From Myroides pelagicus (GTDB lineage: Bacteria; Bacteroidota; Bacteroidia; Flavobacteriales; Flavobacteriaceae), in contig NZ_WMJY01000010.1 of the NCBI RefSeq assembly GCF_009711055.1, positions 1-64,000 on the forward strand: a DNA stretch of 64,000 bases. Direction: 5' to 3'. Position numbers and translations under genes: made by a program. The notes below the pieces were generated by a model. It was not told the origin of the DNA, ran no database searches, and saw nothing but the letters and a program-made list of their open reading frames with translations. Shown here in pieces: positions 54,278 to 64,000 of this stretch. Every line of letters begins with the position of its first letter. The first letter of the stretch is position 1.

Positions 54278-54985
54278 TCAATAGGTAAGTAAATCAGTTT
54301 GCCAAGTGAGTGTATCAATTAGGAGTAATTTGTTTGTAAGGCAAGGTAATTCTAAGACTACTTTAAGTGTTTCATGAGCCATAATAGTTCCGATGATACC
54401 TGGGAATGTACCTAATACACCATTTAAAGCACAGTTTTGGACATCTTCTTTTTTGGGTGGCGTTGGAAATAAGTCACGTAGATTAGCTGAGTTTTTGTGA
54501 TTAAATACGCTTATTTGACCTTTGAAACCAAGTATACTTCCGTAGATAACTGTTTTGTCTAATAAGACGGCTGTATCATTGACTAAATAGCGTGTTTCGA
54601 AATTGTCACTACCATCTACGATTATTTCATATTGATTAAAAAGATGTATTGCATTTAGTTCAGTCAGCTTTTCATTATATGAGATAATATGTATGTGTGG
54701 ATTGAGCTCTTTAATCTTTTTTTGAGCGATAATTGTTTTGCTTTCTCCTATTTCAGCTTCTGTGTATAATGTTTGTCGATGTAGATTATGCTGTTCAATA
54801 ATATCATGATCAATAATGGCTAATGTCCCAATTCCACAACTAGTTAAATAGGTGAGTATTGGCGAGCCCAATCCACCAGCTCCTATGACAAGTATCTTAG
54901 CAGCTTTAATTTTATTCTGGCCTTCTACTCCCACTTCAGGTAAGTTCATTTGCCTATTATACCGTAAAAAATCCGTTATATCCAT
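54278..54985 (-). CDS. thiF: ThiF: adenylyltransferase of the ThiS sulfur carrier
   Basis: The 235-residue protein is an E1-like (HesA/MoeB/ThiF) enzyme with the nucleotide loop VIGAGGLGSPIL, the Mg2+ Asp and the conserved arginine and loop regions of the fold (DGSDNFETRYLVNDTA). It adenylates the ThiS C-terminus. The usual C-x2-C...C-x2-C zinc pairs of MoeB-like enzymes are not seen: LRDLFPTPPKKEDVQNCALNGVLG has one Cys only. No C-terminal rhodanese domain is present. It is the last gene of the thi operon, starting 11 bases after the thiH stop. Confidence 0.9.
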   Translation of the reverse strand: MDITDFLRYNRQMNLPEVGVEGQNKIKAAKILVIGAGGLGSPILTYLTSCGIGTLAIIDHDIIEQHNLHRQTLYTEAEIGESKTIIAQKKIKELNPHIHIISYNEKLTELNAIHLFNQYEIIVDGSDNFETRYLVNDTAVLLDKTVIYGSILGFKGQISVFNHKNSANLRDLFPTPPKKEDVQNCALNGVLGTFPGIIGTIMAHETLKVVLELPCLTNKLLLIDTLTWQTDLLTY

Positions 54986-54996
54986 AGTTCAGCCTT

Positions 54997-56112
54997 TTAT
55001 TGTTGGTAAAATGTTTTGTCCCAATCTTTCCATACAGGATCATAACCTGCTGTTTTTATTAGGTTGTATATTTCTGTCGTATTTCTATTATCACAGATTT
55101 CAAATTGTTCTAGAGAGTCTTCATCTACACTATATCCTCCTGGGTTTGTTTTAGAACCAGCACTCATCGTTGTTGCTCCAAGTTTGAATACATTATTTCT
55201 TAATAATTCACTTTCTCTTGTAGAGATTGAGATTTCTAAATCTTCATTCCAAAGGCGATAAGCACAGATTAATTGAATAAGATCTCTGTCTTCCATAATG
55301 AAGTTTGGTTCTATAACACCTTCTGCAGGTCGTAGTCGTGGAAAAGAAACAGAGTATTTAGTTTGCCAATAGGTCCGCTGTAGATAATCGATGTGTAATG
55401 CATTGAAAAAACTATCTACTCGCCAGTCCTCTAGTCCAAGTAATACTCCTAGTCCAATTTTGTGAATACCTGACTTACCGATTCTATCTGGAGTATCTAG
55501 GCGATATTCAAAGTTTGATTTTTTACCTTTAGGATGATATTGTTTATAAACTTCTTGATGATAGGTTTCTTGATAGACTAATACGGCATATACGCCTATA
55601 TCCGCTAGTTCTTTGTATTCGTTTTCTTTTAAAGGCTGTACTTCTATTGAAATAGAAGAAAAGGATTGTTTTATTTGAGTTATACTTTGTTTGAAATATT
55701 GGAGATTGACGATATGGTTTGCTTCGCCAGTTACAAGGAGAATACTATCATATCCTTGAGATTTTATTATTGAAACTTCTTGCTCTATTTCTTTTGCTGT
55801 AAGTGTTTTTCGTTTGATCTTATTATCTAAGCTAAACCCACAATATGTACAAATATTGTTACACTCATTGCTGAGATACATTGGTGCATATAGGGATATT
55901 GTCTTTCCAAATCTTTTTTGAGTTAGTTGTTGGCTACATTGTGCCATTTCTTCTAAGTAAGGAGTAGCCGCTGGAGAGATGAGGTGGAGAAAGTCTGTTA
56001 AGGTTCTATTCGATTGACTAAGACTTTGTTTTACTTGTCTATCAGTCGTATTATAAATAACCTTTTTGACGTTATCCCAATTGTATTGTTGATATGTATT
56101 AATGAAAGACAT
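54997..56112 (-). CDS. thiH: ThiH: tyrosine lyase (radical SAM) of thiazole synthesis
   Basis: The 371-residue protein has the radical-SAM cluster motif C-x3-C-x2-C in NECNNICTYCGFS, following the ThiH N-terminal region. It cleaves tyrosine to p-cresol and dehydroglycine, which supplies the thiazole nitrogen and carbon. This is the anaerobic-type route in contrast to the glycine-oxidase ThiO. Its gene stops 11 bases before thiF begins and follows thiG by 2 bases. Confidence 0.94.
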   Translation of the reverse strand: MSFINTYQQYNWDNVKKVIYNTTDRQVKQSLSQSNRTLTDFLHLISPAATPYLEEMAQCSQQLTQKRFGKTISLYAPMYLSNECNNICTYCGFSLDNKIKRKTLTAKEIEQEVSIIKSQGYDSILLVTGEANHIVNLQYFKQSITQIKQSFSSISIEVQPLKENEYKELADIGVYAVLVYQETYHQEVYKQYHPKGKKSNFEYRLDTPDRIGKSGIHKIGLGVLLGLEDWRVDSFFNALHIDYLQRTYWQTKYSVSFPRLRPAEGVIEPNFIMEDRDLIQLICAYRLWNEDLEISISTRESELLRNNVFKLGATTMSAGSKTNPGGYSVDEDSLEQFEICDNRNTTEIYNLIKTAGYDPVWKDWDKTFYQQ

Positions 56113-56114
56113 AG

Positions 56115-56891
56115 TTAATCTAATAAAAATGCGGTTAATGGACTTGATGCATTGGCGTTGTCGGTTATAGCGCCTAACTTAGCTTCATAAGCTAATCGAC
56201 CTGCATATACTGCTTTTTTAAAAGCAATAGCCATTTGTTCTGGATTCCCATTGACAGCTATTGCAGTATTGACTAATACAGCATCTGCCCCAATTTCCAT
56301 TGCTTTTGCAGCATCTGAAGGTGATCCAATGCCTGCATCTACGATGACAGGGACTTTACTGTTTTCAATTATAATTTCTAGAAAGTCTATTGTGCGAAGA
56401 CCTTTATTGGTTCCAATTGGTGAGCCTAGTGGCATAACAGCAGAGGTTCCCACCTCTTCAAGTCTTTTGCACAATACTGGATCTGCATGTATATAAGGTA
56501 AAACAATAAAGCCTTGTTTAACTAATTCTTCAGTGGCTTTGAGCGTTTCTATTGGATCTGGAAGTAAATACTTCGGGTCTGGGTGTATTTCTAGTTTTAG
56601 CCAATTAGTCTCTAGTGCTTCTCTAGCAAGTTGAGCTGCAAATATGGCTTCTTTAGAGTTTCTAGCTCCTGAAGTATTTGGTAATAGGTTTATATGTGGG
56701 TGCTGTAAGTGTGTCAATATAGTGTCAGTATCCGTTGTTGTATCTATACGTTTTAATGCAACAGTAACTAATTCACTAGCTGAAGCTAAGGTTGCTTTTT
56801 CCATTTCACTGTTAGAACCATATTTTCCAGTACCTAAGAATAGACGTGAATGAAAAGTTTTGTCTGCAATTTTTAGTACTTGTGTTTTCAT
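56115..56891 (-). CDS. thiG: ThiG: thiazole synthase
   Basis: The 258-residue TIM barrel has the ThiG motifs [26 protein letters not shown] and [26 protein letters not shown]. It condenses dehydroglycine, deoxyxylulose phosphate and thiocarboxylated ThiS to the thiazole phosphate. The catalytic lysine lies in the VALKRI strand region. Its start overlaps the thiE stop by 4 bases. Confidence 0.94.
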   Translation of the reverse strand: MKTQVLKIADKTFHSRLFLGTGKYGSNSEMEKATLASASELVTVALKRIDTTTDTDTILTHLQHPHINLLPNTSGARNSKEAIFAAQLAREALETNWLKLEIHPDPKYLLPDPIETLKATEELVKQGFIVLPYIHADPVLCKRLEEVGTSAVMPLGSPIGTNKGLRTIDFLEIIIENSKVPVIVDAGIGSPSDAAKAMEIGADAVLVNTAIAVNGNPEQMAIAFKKAVYAGRLAYEAKLGAITDNANASSPLTAFLLD

Positions 56892-57508
56892 GATAGTAAA
56901 TTGTTTAGTTGTTTTATTAGCATTGGCTTATCGTTTATGTGTTGTAATAATCCAGAAATAGCTATTCCGTCTACCCCCATTTGTTTTAGTGCTCCAACAT
57001 CTTCTAATTGTATACCTCCAATCGCAATGATAGGTATATTGATACCCAATGCTTTGGTTTGTGTGATTAACTTATTATACCCTGTCAGACCTAGAACAGG
57101 ACTTAGATTTTTCTTAGTTTGTGTGAATTGATAGGGTCCTAGACCGATATAATCACAAGATTCACGATGTCTTAATAAAATATCTTCAAATGTATTTGTG
57201 GTACCTCCAATAATTTTGTTAGGGATTATTTGTCTTGCGCACTTTATAGTCATATCGTTTAGGCCTAAATGAACTCCATCAGCATCGATGGCTTTTGCTA
57301 GGTCAACATGGTCGTTTATGATTAAAGTAGCATTGTATTGTTCACACAGTTTCTTTACTTGCTCTGCTGTATTCCAAAGTGTGGTTTTAGTTGCCGATTT
57401 AAATCTGTATTGAACCCATTTTTGTCCAGCAGCTAATACGGCCTCAATATGGTATAATTGCTCTTGTGGTGTGTCACCATCACTGATATAATGTATTTTG
57501 TTAATCAT
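56888..57508 (-). CDS. thiE: ThiE: thiamine-phosphate synthase
   Basis: The 206-residue TIM barrel joins the pyrimidine diphosphate and the thiazole phosphate. It has [31 protein letters not shown] (catalytic and Mg-binding segment) and [22 protein letters not shown]. The gene is tightly packed: it overlaps thiG by 4 bases and the tenI-like gene by 4 bases. This is the complete and probably active synthase of the two ThiE-like proteins in this operon. Confidence 0.92.
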   Translation of the reverse strand: MINKIHYISDGDTPQEQLYHIEAVLAAGQKWVQYRFKSATKTTLWNTAEQVKKLCEQYNATLIINDHVDLAKAIDADGVHLGLNDMTIKCARQIIPNKIIGGTTNTFEDILLRHRESCDYIGLGPYQFTQTKKNLSPVLGLTGYNKLITQTKALGINIPIIAIGGIQLEDVGALKQMGVDGIAISGLLQHINDKPMLIKQLNNLLS

Positions 57509-58161
57509 AATTGTTGTGTATTTCTTTGATTAATCCAGTATTTCTGTTCTAGACTTAAGCATTGGTCAAAGGTTGTGATTGGATTTATTGACGTCCATAA
57601 ACTGCCTAGTAATGCGTAGTCATCTACCCCTATTTTAGCAAGTGTTTTGATATGCTGAGGTTGTATTCCTCCTAATGCAATTAAGATGAGTTGATCGTTT
57701 GTACGTTTGCGCAATTCAATTGTCCAATCAATTGACGATTGATATCCAGGCTTTGAGATACTCGGATAAATAGGACTGATGAATGATCTGCTTACTTGTG
57801 TTGGTAAGTTATTAGCCTCTGATATGTTATGCACAGATGTTGATAACTTTGGTATATAACTGGTAAACATATTTATAAATTCATCTTTCACTGTTGATAA
57901 GTGTATATAATCAAGGTTAAAGTTGTTGATAAGTGTTATATATTGTTGATAACTACCTTTTTTATTGTTGATAACCGATTTTGGTATATGGATAACTAAT
58001 CGTTTCCTGTGGTGCGTTTCGATTGTTTCTATCCAGTGGAATAACTGGTCGATTGACATATCTGGTTTTCGAACATGCAATAAAGACAAGCCTTTATCAA
58101 ACATTGTATTGATAAGGCTTGCTTCATTTTTGATATCATTTGGATAAGTTATGATAACCAT
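57505..58161 (-). CDS. TenI/ThiE-like paralogue
   Basis: The 218-residue protein has the ThiE/TenI barrel (LHVRKPDMS near the start, IPKSVINNKKG, SFISPIYPSISKPGYQSS and GGIQPQHIKTLAKIGVDDYALLGSLW), but lacks the NDHVDLA and GVHLG-type residues of a working ThiE. It is likely a TenI-type thiazole tautomerase, or a degenerate synthase. Five exact copies of TTATCAACA lie inside the gene in different frames. It overlaps thiE by 4 bases and lies 9 bases after the thiC stop. Confidence 0.75.
   Translation of the reverse strand: MVIITYPNDIKNEASLINTMFDKGLSLLHVRKPDMSIDQLFHWIETIETHHRKRLVIHIPKSVINNKKGSYQQYITLINNFNLDYIHLSTVKDEFINMFTSYIPKLSTSVHNISEANNLPTQVSRSFISPIYPSISKPGYQSSIDWTIELRKRTNDQLILIALGGIQPQHIKTLAKIGVDDYALLGSLWTSINPITTFDQCLSLEQKYWINQRNTQQL
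57838..57974 (-). repeat. Cluster of five TTATCAACA 9-mers (DnaA-box-like)
   Basis: Read on the minus strand TTATCAACA occurs at 57838-57846, 57892-57900, 57924-57932, 57944-57952 and 57966-57974. Distances of 54, 32, 20 and 22 put the copies in different frames, where they encode LST, LST, LINN, YQQ and VINN. Near matches TTATCCATA (57987-57995) and TTATCCAAA (58139-58147) follow. Single copies occur at about 9869, 16925, 20364 and 59221. Confidence 0.85.
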
Positions 58162-58170
58162 TATTAACTG

Positions 58171-59997
<1,827 letters not shown>

Positions 59998-60026
59998 TTA
60001 TTAGAAGTATTAAGTAAAAAATGGAA

Positions 60027-60233
60027 TCAACCACCCTGAGTTGCTGTGATTATAAGTATTGTGTCGTTTTCCTTTAATAGAAATGTAGACCAATTTTTTT
60101 TAGCAATAACGACTTGATTAATAGCTACAGCTATTCCGTTCTGCTTGTTTGGTTGTATACTGTCTAATAAGGATTGAATGTTAGTAACATTCGAATCTAC
60201 ATGTACTTGTTGATTGTTGATTTTTAGTTCCAT
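60027..60233 (-). CDS. thiS: ThiS: sulfur-carrier protein
   Basis: The 68-residue protein has the ubiquitin-like fold and ends in Gly-Gly (ITATQGG), which ThiF adenylates and which is then thiocarboxylated to deliver sulfur. It is the first gene of the operon and lies 80 bases from the TPP riboswitch. GGTAC-CTCC-GTACC in the leader (plus 60280-60293) could be the expression hairpin. Confidence 0.93.
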   Translation of the reverse strand: MELKINNQQVHVDSNVTNIQSLLDSIQPNKQNGIAVAINQVVIAKKNWSTFLLKENDTILIITATQGG

Positions 60234-60312
60234 TCCTTTTGTTTAAGTTGCAACTTTAGGAATGGCTACAATAAAGTAGGGTACGGAGGTACCTAACTAG
60301 TGAAGTCATCTT

Positions 60313-60388
60313 ACTTTTCCCTACGCTAGTATGAACTAGATCAGGTTCAAAGGGTGAGTCTCAGCCTACAAATGTGTAGACACCCCTA
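60313..60388 (-). ncRNA. TPP riboswitch (THI element) of the thiamine operon
   Basis: Read on the minus strand the aptamer has AGGGGTGTC, GGCTGAGACTCACCC, TTGAACCTGATCTAG and GCGTAGGGAA in the canonical order, a fully standard match that includes the CUGAGA and GAACCUGAUC blocks. It should repress the operon when TPP is plentiful. It differs from the riboswitch at 46765 by a longer variable arm. Confidence 0.97.
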
Positions 60389-60398
60389 AAGTGTGAGA

Positions 60399-60406
60399 CA
60401 AATATA
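60399..60406 (-). promoter_or_regulatory. -7 promoter element of the thiamine operon
   Basis: On the minus strand this reads TATATTTG, an exact TAnnTTTG match ten bases ahead of the riboswitch. No clear -33 element was seen. Confidence 0.55.
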
Positions 60407-60456
60407 GATAAATATCTTATACTTAAATAGTATTAAGAGAAAAGAATTTGATTCAA

Positions 60457-60486
60457 AAAAAATGCCGAGTATTTACTCGGCATTAT
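60457..60486 (-). terminator. Terminator of the second symporter gene
   Basis: AATGCCGAGTA and TACTCGGCATT pair around TT. The plus-strand A-run at 60455-60462 is the T-run of the minus strand. Confidence 0.85.
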
Positions 60487-60508
60487 ATATAGGTTGATTA
60501 TAATTGTG

Positions 60509-61681
60509 TTATGAAGCAGCGACTTTGTTTTGTCCGATTCGATTGACAATTATGGCAATAGCTCCATCTCCCATTACATTACATGCTGTTCCAAAACTAT
60601 CCATCGCAATGTATAGTGCAATCATTAAACTTTGTTGTTCTGTATTAAATCCTAGAATCGAGCTTAGTACACCTAATGAAGCCATAATGGCTCCTCCGGG
60701 AACACCTGGTGCTGCAACCATAGCTACACCTAACATACAAATAAACCCTATCATTTCCCCAAACTCTATAACTTCTCCTTGTACTAACATTAAAGCTATG
60801 GCACAGGCTACAATCTTTAATGTACTTCCTGATAGATGTATAGTTGCACATAAAGGAATTGTGAATCCAGCAATTTTAGGATCTACATTATTGGCTAATG
60901 TTTGTTTTAGGGTAACTGGAATTGTTGCGGCAGATGATTGTGTACCCAACGCAGTAAAATATGCAGGTAACATATTTTTCATCAGTTTAAAAGGATTCTG
61001 CTTTCCAATAATGCCTGCAATAACGTATTGAAAGACTAAAACAAAGATATGAAGGATAAATATAACCCCAATAATCTTGATAAAGGTGTCAAGTACTACG
61101 AATACTTGTCCATTATAAGTCATATTTAAAAAGATACCAAAAATAAAAAGTGGTAAGAAAGGTATGATTGCCTTGTTTATTAGTGCCATAATTACCTTTT
61201 GGAAATCATTAAATACTCCTTCTAGGTATTGAAGGTTGTTTTTAGAAATACCAATTCCTAAAACAAATGAGATAATTAAAGCACTCATCACATCAAATAA
61301 TGGTGGCATTTCAATGGAGAAGTACGGTTTTAAGGTTCTTGTAGCTTCTTGTACCTGACTCATTTCTCCTGTATTTAATAAGTTGGGAAATGTGGAAATA
61401 CTAACTCCATAAGAGATGAGACCTGCAAAAAGTGTAGAACCATAGGCTATGGCTGTTGTGATTAACAATAAACGACCTGCATTTTTGCCAATATTACCAA
61501 TGGCAGGGACGATAAGCCCGATAATGATCAGAGGAATTGCAAATCCTAAGAAGTCACCAAATATACTATTGAAAGTACTGAATACTCTACCGATTTCTTC
61601 CGGTAGATAGTTACCTAACACGCTACCTAATCCGATAGCAATAATAATCTGTATTAACAGATTCTTTTTTAAGAAATTCAT
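60509..61681 (-). CDS. Dicarboxylate/amino acid:cation symporter, second paralogue
   Basis: The 390-residue membrane protein has the DAACS fold: GTQSSAATIPVTLKQ in place of the serine-rich hairpin, IPLCATIHLSGS (helix-7 region) and the C-terminal MDSFGTACNVMGDGA. It differs from the protein at 16883, whose corresponding motif is DMGRSMTNVLG. The family also includes serine/threonine and glutamate carriers. Lack of the Arg in the last motif argues against an acidic substrate. Transported solute not known. Confidence 0.82.
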   Translation of the reverse strand: MNFLKKNLLIQIIIAIGLGSVLGNYLPEEIGRVFSTFNSIFGDFLGFAIPLIIIGLIVPAIGNIGKNAGRLLLITTAIAYGSTLFAGLISYGVSISTFPNLLNTGEMSQVQEATRTLKPYFSIEMPPLFDVMSALIISFVLGIGISKNNLQYLEGVFNDFQKVIMALINKAIIPFLPLFIFGIFLNMTYNGQVFVVLDTFIKIIGVIFILHIFVLVFQYVIAGIIGKQNPFKLMKNMLPAYFTALGTQSSAATIPVTLKQTLANNVDPKIAGFTIPLCATIHLSGSTLKIVACAIALMLVQGEVIEFGEMIGFICMLGVAMVAAPGVPGGAIMASLGVLSSILGFNTEQQSLMIALYIAMDSFGTACNVMGDGAIAIIVNRIGQNKVAAS

Positions 61682-61718
61682 AATAAAAATAGTTGTGTTC
61701 GGTAAATGTAATAAAAAA

Positions 61719-61745
61719 AAGCCTCAGTTGGTACTGAGGCTTTAA
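61719..61745 (-). terminator. Terminator of tsf
   Basis: AAAGCCTCAGT and ACTGAGGCTTT form a perfect stem around TGGT. A T-run follows on the minus strand. Confidence 0.88.
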
Positions 61746-61770
61746 TAAATATTGCTAAATAGTTAGGTGA

Positions 61771-62736
61771 TTATCCTAAGCTAGCTCTTTTGAATCCAGT
61801 GATTTCAACATTGAAACCTTTTACATAGTCACCAACTTTTTTAGCCTCATCTTTAATAAAGTTTTGGTCTAATAAAGCTTTTTCTTGATCTAATGTAGTG
61901 TTGTCACTGATGAAACGTTGAATTTTTCCAGGAATAATTCTTTCCCAAATATTTTCTGGTTTACCTTCAGCTTTTAATTCAGCTTTAGCATCTTCTTCTG
62001 CTTGTTTTAATACTTCGTCAGTGATTTGAGAATAAGAAATGAACTGAGGTACATTTTTAAGTGTTTTACCTAAACGTACTAATTCTTCATTTTCTTTAAC
62101 GATAGCAGCGATACGAGCTTCAGTTTCTTTAGCTACGAATTCAGGATCAAAATCTTTGTAAGATAATGTCTCGGCACCCATAGAAGCAACTTGCATAGAA
62201 ATATCTTTTGTTAATTCATCAGCTTTAGCAATAGCTTCTGAAATAGCAGTGATCGCAGCAATTTTATTTCCGTGGATATAAGTACCGATATAAGCTCCTT
62301 CTAATACTTCGAAAGAACCGATTTCGATTTTCTCACCAATTACACCTGTTTGCTCAACACATTTTTCAGCAACAGTTAAAGCATCGTTGAATTTAGAAGC
62401 TAAGAATTCTTCTTTAGAGTTGAAGTTGATAGCTTTTTGAGCTAATTCTTTTGCTAAAGCAACGAAATCCTCGTTTTTACCTACGAAGTCAGTCTCACAG
62501 TTTAATGTGATAACAACTCCTCTAGTTTTATCATCGTTTACGTAAGAAATTGCAACACCTTCACTTGACTCACGGTCAGAACGGTTAGCAGCAACTTTTT
62601 GTCCTTTTTTACGTAAAACTTCGATAGCTTTATCGAAATCACCTTCAGCCTCTACTAAAGCTTTTTTACAGTCCATCATTCCGGCACCTGTATGTTGTCT
62701 AAGCTTGTTTACTTCTGCAGCAGTAATATTTGCCAT
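61771..62736 (-). CDS. tsf: Elongation factor Ts
   Basis: The 321-residue protein begins MANITAAEVNKLRQHTGAGMMDCKKAL, the classic EF-Ts N-terminal module, followed by the TDFVGKNEDF motif that contacts EF-Tu. It recycles EF-Tu-GDP. Its gene follows rpsB by about 100 bases, which contain a terminator-like hairpin and a -7 promoter motif. Length is usual for Bacteroidota. Confidence 0.96.
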   Translation of the reverse strand: MANITAAEVNKLRQHTGAGMMDCKKALVEAEGDFDKAIEVLRKKGQKVAANRSDRESSEGVAISYVNDDKTRGVVITLNCETDFVGKNEDFVALAKELAQKAINFNSKEEFLASKFNDALTVAEKCVEQTGVIGEKIEIGSFEVLEGAYIGTYIHGNKIAAITAISEAIAKADELTKDISMQVASMGAETLSYKDFDPEFVAKETEARIAAIVKENEELVRLGKTLKNVPQFISYSQITDEVLKQAEEDAKAELKAEGKPENIWERIIPGKIQRFISDNTTLDQEKALLDQNFIKDEAKKVGDYVKGFNVEITGFKRASLG

Positions 62737-62764
62737 TGTTCGTTGTATTAAAAAATTAAAAAAA

Positions 62765-62819
62765 AAAGTCGTTATCGACAGCTAATACAAATGTAAAAAA
62801 CTATGCGCATAACGACTTT
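62765..62819 (-). terminator. Terminator-like hairpin between rpsB and tsf
   Basis: AAAGTCGTTAT and ATAACGACTTT are perfectly complementary, with a loop of about 33 bases and a minus-strand T9 run. The loop holds TACATTTG (minus strand, plus 62788-62795), a -7 promoter motif that may start a separate tsf transcript. Confidence 0.6.
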
Positions 62820-62836
62820 ATGATATTGTTAAAAAA

Positions 62837-63574
62837 TTATGCTTTAGGAGCTTCTACTTTCGCAGTAGCGTCTTCTTTTTCAGACTTTCTTTCTGCATTA
62901 CCTTCGATAATTGCAGAAGTAACTAAAGATAATATTTTTTCAATTGATTTAGAAGCATCGTCGTTTGATGGTATAACGAAATCAACTTGACGTGGGTCAG
63001 AGTTAGTATCTACCATAGCGAAGATCGGAATGTTTAATTTTTGAGCTTCTTTAATCGCAATGTGTTCAGCTTTGATATCAACTACAAATAGAGCTGCTGG
63101 TAGACGAGTCATATCAGCGATTGAACCTAAGTTCTTCTCTAATTTTGCACGTAAACGGTCAACTTGTAAACGTTCTTTCTTTGAAAGAGTTAAAAACGTA
63201 CCGTCTTTTTTCATTCTATCGATTGAAGCCATTTTCTTAACAGCTTTACGAATAGTAACGAAGTTTGTTAACATACCACCTGGCCATCTTTCAGTGATGT
63301 AAGGCATGTTAGCTGCAGCTGCTTTTTCAGCTACGATGTCTTTCGCTTGCTTTTTAGTTGCAACGAAAAGAACTTTTCTTCCTGATGCAGCAATTTTTTT
63401 CAAAGCTTCATTAGCTTCTTCAATTTTAGCTGCAGTTTTATATAGATTGATAATGTGAATACCATTACGCTCCATATAGATGTAAGGAGCCATATTTGGG
63501 TCCCATTTTCTAGTCATGTGTCCGAAGTGAACACCTGCTTCTAGTAATTCTTTAACTTCTACTTTGTTTGCCAT
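62837..63574 (-). CDS. rpsB: 30S ribosomal protein S2
   Basis: The 245-residue protein has the S2 pattern: VKELLEAGVHFGHMTRKWDPNM, RWPGGMLTNF and PIFAMVDTNSDP. It binds 16S rRNA in the 30S head-body region and often represses its own mRNA. A structured leader lies at 63615-63661. The gene lies 142 bases after rpsI. Confidence 0.97.
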   Translation of the reverse strand: MANKVEVKELLEAGVHFGHMTRKWDPNMAPYIYMERNGIHIINLYKTAAKIEEANEALKKIAASGRKVLFVATKKQAKDIVAEKAAAANMPYITERWPGGMLTNFVTIRKAVKKMASIDRMKKDGTFLTLSKKERLQVDRLRAKLEKNLGSIADMTRLPAALFVVDIKAEHIAIKEAQKLNIPIFAMVDTNSDPRQVDFVIPSNDDASKSIEKILSLVTSAIIEGNAERKSEKEDATAKVEAPKA

Positions 63575-63614
63575 TTTTGTAATAGTTTACGTTCTGTTAC
63601 TTTAGCAATGATAA

Positions 63615-63661
63615 GGTAGCGAATATATATTCGGTCCCGACCATTTAGATGCTAAACTACC
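63615..63661 (-). promoter_or_regulatory. Structured leader of rpsB (candidate S2 autoregulatory RNA)
   Basis: On the minus strand an outer stem GGTAG/CTACC closes three short hairpins: TTTAG-CAT-CTAAA, GGT-CGGG-ACC and CGAAT-ATAT-ATTCG. Three inner helices inside one closing stem form a cloverleaf-like shape within 47 bases. It lies 40 bases ahead of the rpsB start and after the rpsI stop. S2 is a known autoregulator in other bacteria; for this exact fold I know no family. Confidence 0.45.
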
Positions 63662-63716
63662 TCTTGCCTCGACAAGTGGGCAACAAAAACTTAGATTTTT
63701 TAATAATATGTAAATA

Positions 63717-64000
63717 TTAACGTTTAGAGAATTGGAATCTCTTACGAGCTTTCTTCTGACCGAATTTCTTACGCTCTACCATACGTGGGTCACGTGTTAG
63801 TAATCCTTCTGGTTTTAAGATTGCTCTGTTTTCAACTTCTACTTCACACATCGCTCTAGCAATTGCCATACGCACTGCCTCAGCTTGTCCTGTAGTTCCT
63901 CCTCCGTATACATTTACTTTGATATCAAAATTCTCAGCATTCTCAGTTAATGTAAGAGGCTGTAAAACTTTGTACTGTAATGTTCCAGTAGGGAAATAAG
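63717..64000 (-). CDS. rpsI: 30S ribosomal protein S9, 3' part (5' end outside window)
   Basis: The visible 94 codons include [21 protein letters not shown] and end [15 protein letters not shown], the S9 signature and its C-terminal tail that reaches the ribosomal P site. It is cut by the window edge, so no start is given. The tail Lys-Arg is present. Order rpsI-rpsB-tsf is the usual one for Bacteroidota, with rplM expected upstream. Confidence 0.95.
   Translation of the reverse strand, partial: YFPTGTLQYKVLQPLTLTENAENFDIKVNVYGGGTTGQAEAVRMAIARAMCEVEVENRAILKPEGLLTRDPRMVERKKFGQKKARKRFQFSKR

Overview
The window is an AT-rich chromosomal segment of a Bacteroidota bacterium, most likely a Flavobacteriaceae member of the Myroides/Flavobacterium kind. 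Signs of this are a fused MurF-alanine racemase, DUF3127 and DUF2807 proteins, a GAF protein and an HD-PycTM protein of flavobacterial type, promoters with the -7 element TAnnTTTG, A-rich leaders instead of Shine-Dalgarno sites, and a YumC-type ferredoxin reductase. No tRNA, rRNA, CRISPR array, prophage or intact insertion sequence was seen. The gene order looks like core genome with a few accessory loci.

Layout. 361-12972: a histidine kinase and a sigma-54 response regulator diverge from a seven-gene MacAB/TolC-type efflux operon that also encodes two repetitive DUF2807 beta-helix proteins. 13091-15994: iron-sulfur and redox genes (Mrp, NifU C-terminal domain, ferredoxin-NADP reductase, [2Fe-2S] ferredoxin). 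16146-23486: DedA, a dicarboxylate/amino-acid symporter, S9 and C1 peptidases, MscS and a DJ-1/PfpI protein. 23809-33131: DusB, a 788-residue GAF protein, an HD-PycTM membrane protein, a 1238-residue outer-membrane fusion protein and a lipoprotein. 33421-35217: LepA. 35550-40421: a sulfur (persulfide/thiosulfate) locus with thioredoxin, a beta-lactamase-fold/rhodanese protein, TauE, a Crp/Fnr regulator, two YeeE/YedE proteins and DsrE. 40501-46669: MurF-Alr, MscL, a phosphopantetheinyl transferase, a Bax-inhibitor-1 protein, PnuC and an ArfB-like factor. 46743-49099: a TPP riboswitch ahead of a TonB-dependent receptor. 49167-54195: a lipoprotein, GreA, a HIT protein, an orphan histidine kinase, a flavin reductase-like protein, a DUF3127 protein with a Q/N/G-rich tail, and Aat. 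54278-60406: a complete thiamine operon (thiS, thiC, tenI-like, thiE, thiG, thiH, thiF) behind a second TPP riboswitch. 60509-61681: a second symporter. 61771-64000: tsf, rpsB and the 3' part of rpsI.

How it fits together. Two TPP riboswitches tie thiamine synthesis and a probable thiamine-uptake receptor to one signal, and a PnuC-type permease lies next to the uptake gene. The sulfur locus has two nearly identical palindromes at the same distance from two divided promoters, which makes them good candidates for the operator of the Crp/Fnr protein encoded between them. The kinase/sigma-54 regulator pair probably controls the adjoining efflux operon.

The main unexplained items are a 156-bp dispersed repeat present twice in opposite orientation, five exact TTATCAACA 9-mers packed into 137 bp inside the tenI-like gene in different reading frames, a cloverleaf-like rpsB leader, and an outer-membrane fusion protein whose phosphoesterase domain seems to have lost its metal ligands. 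I found no complete, clearly new multi-gene defence or metabolic system.
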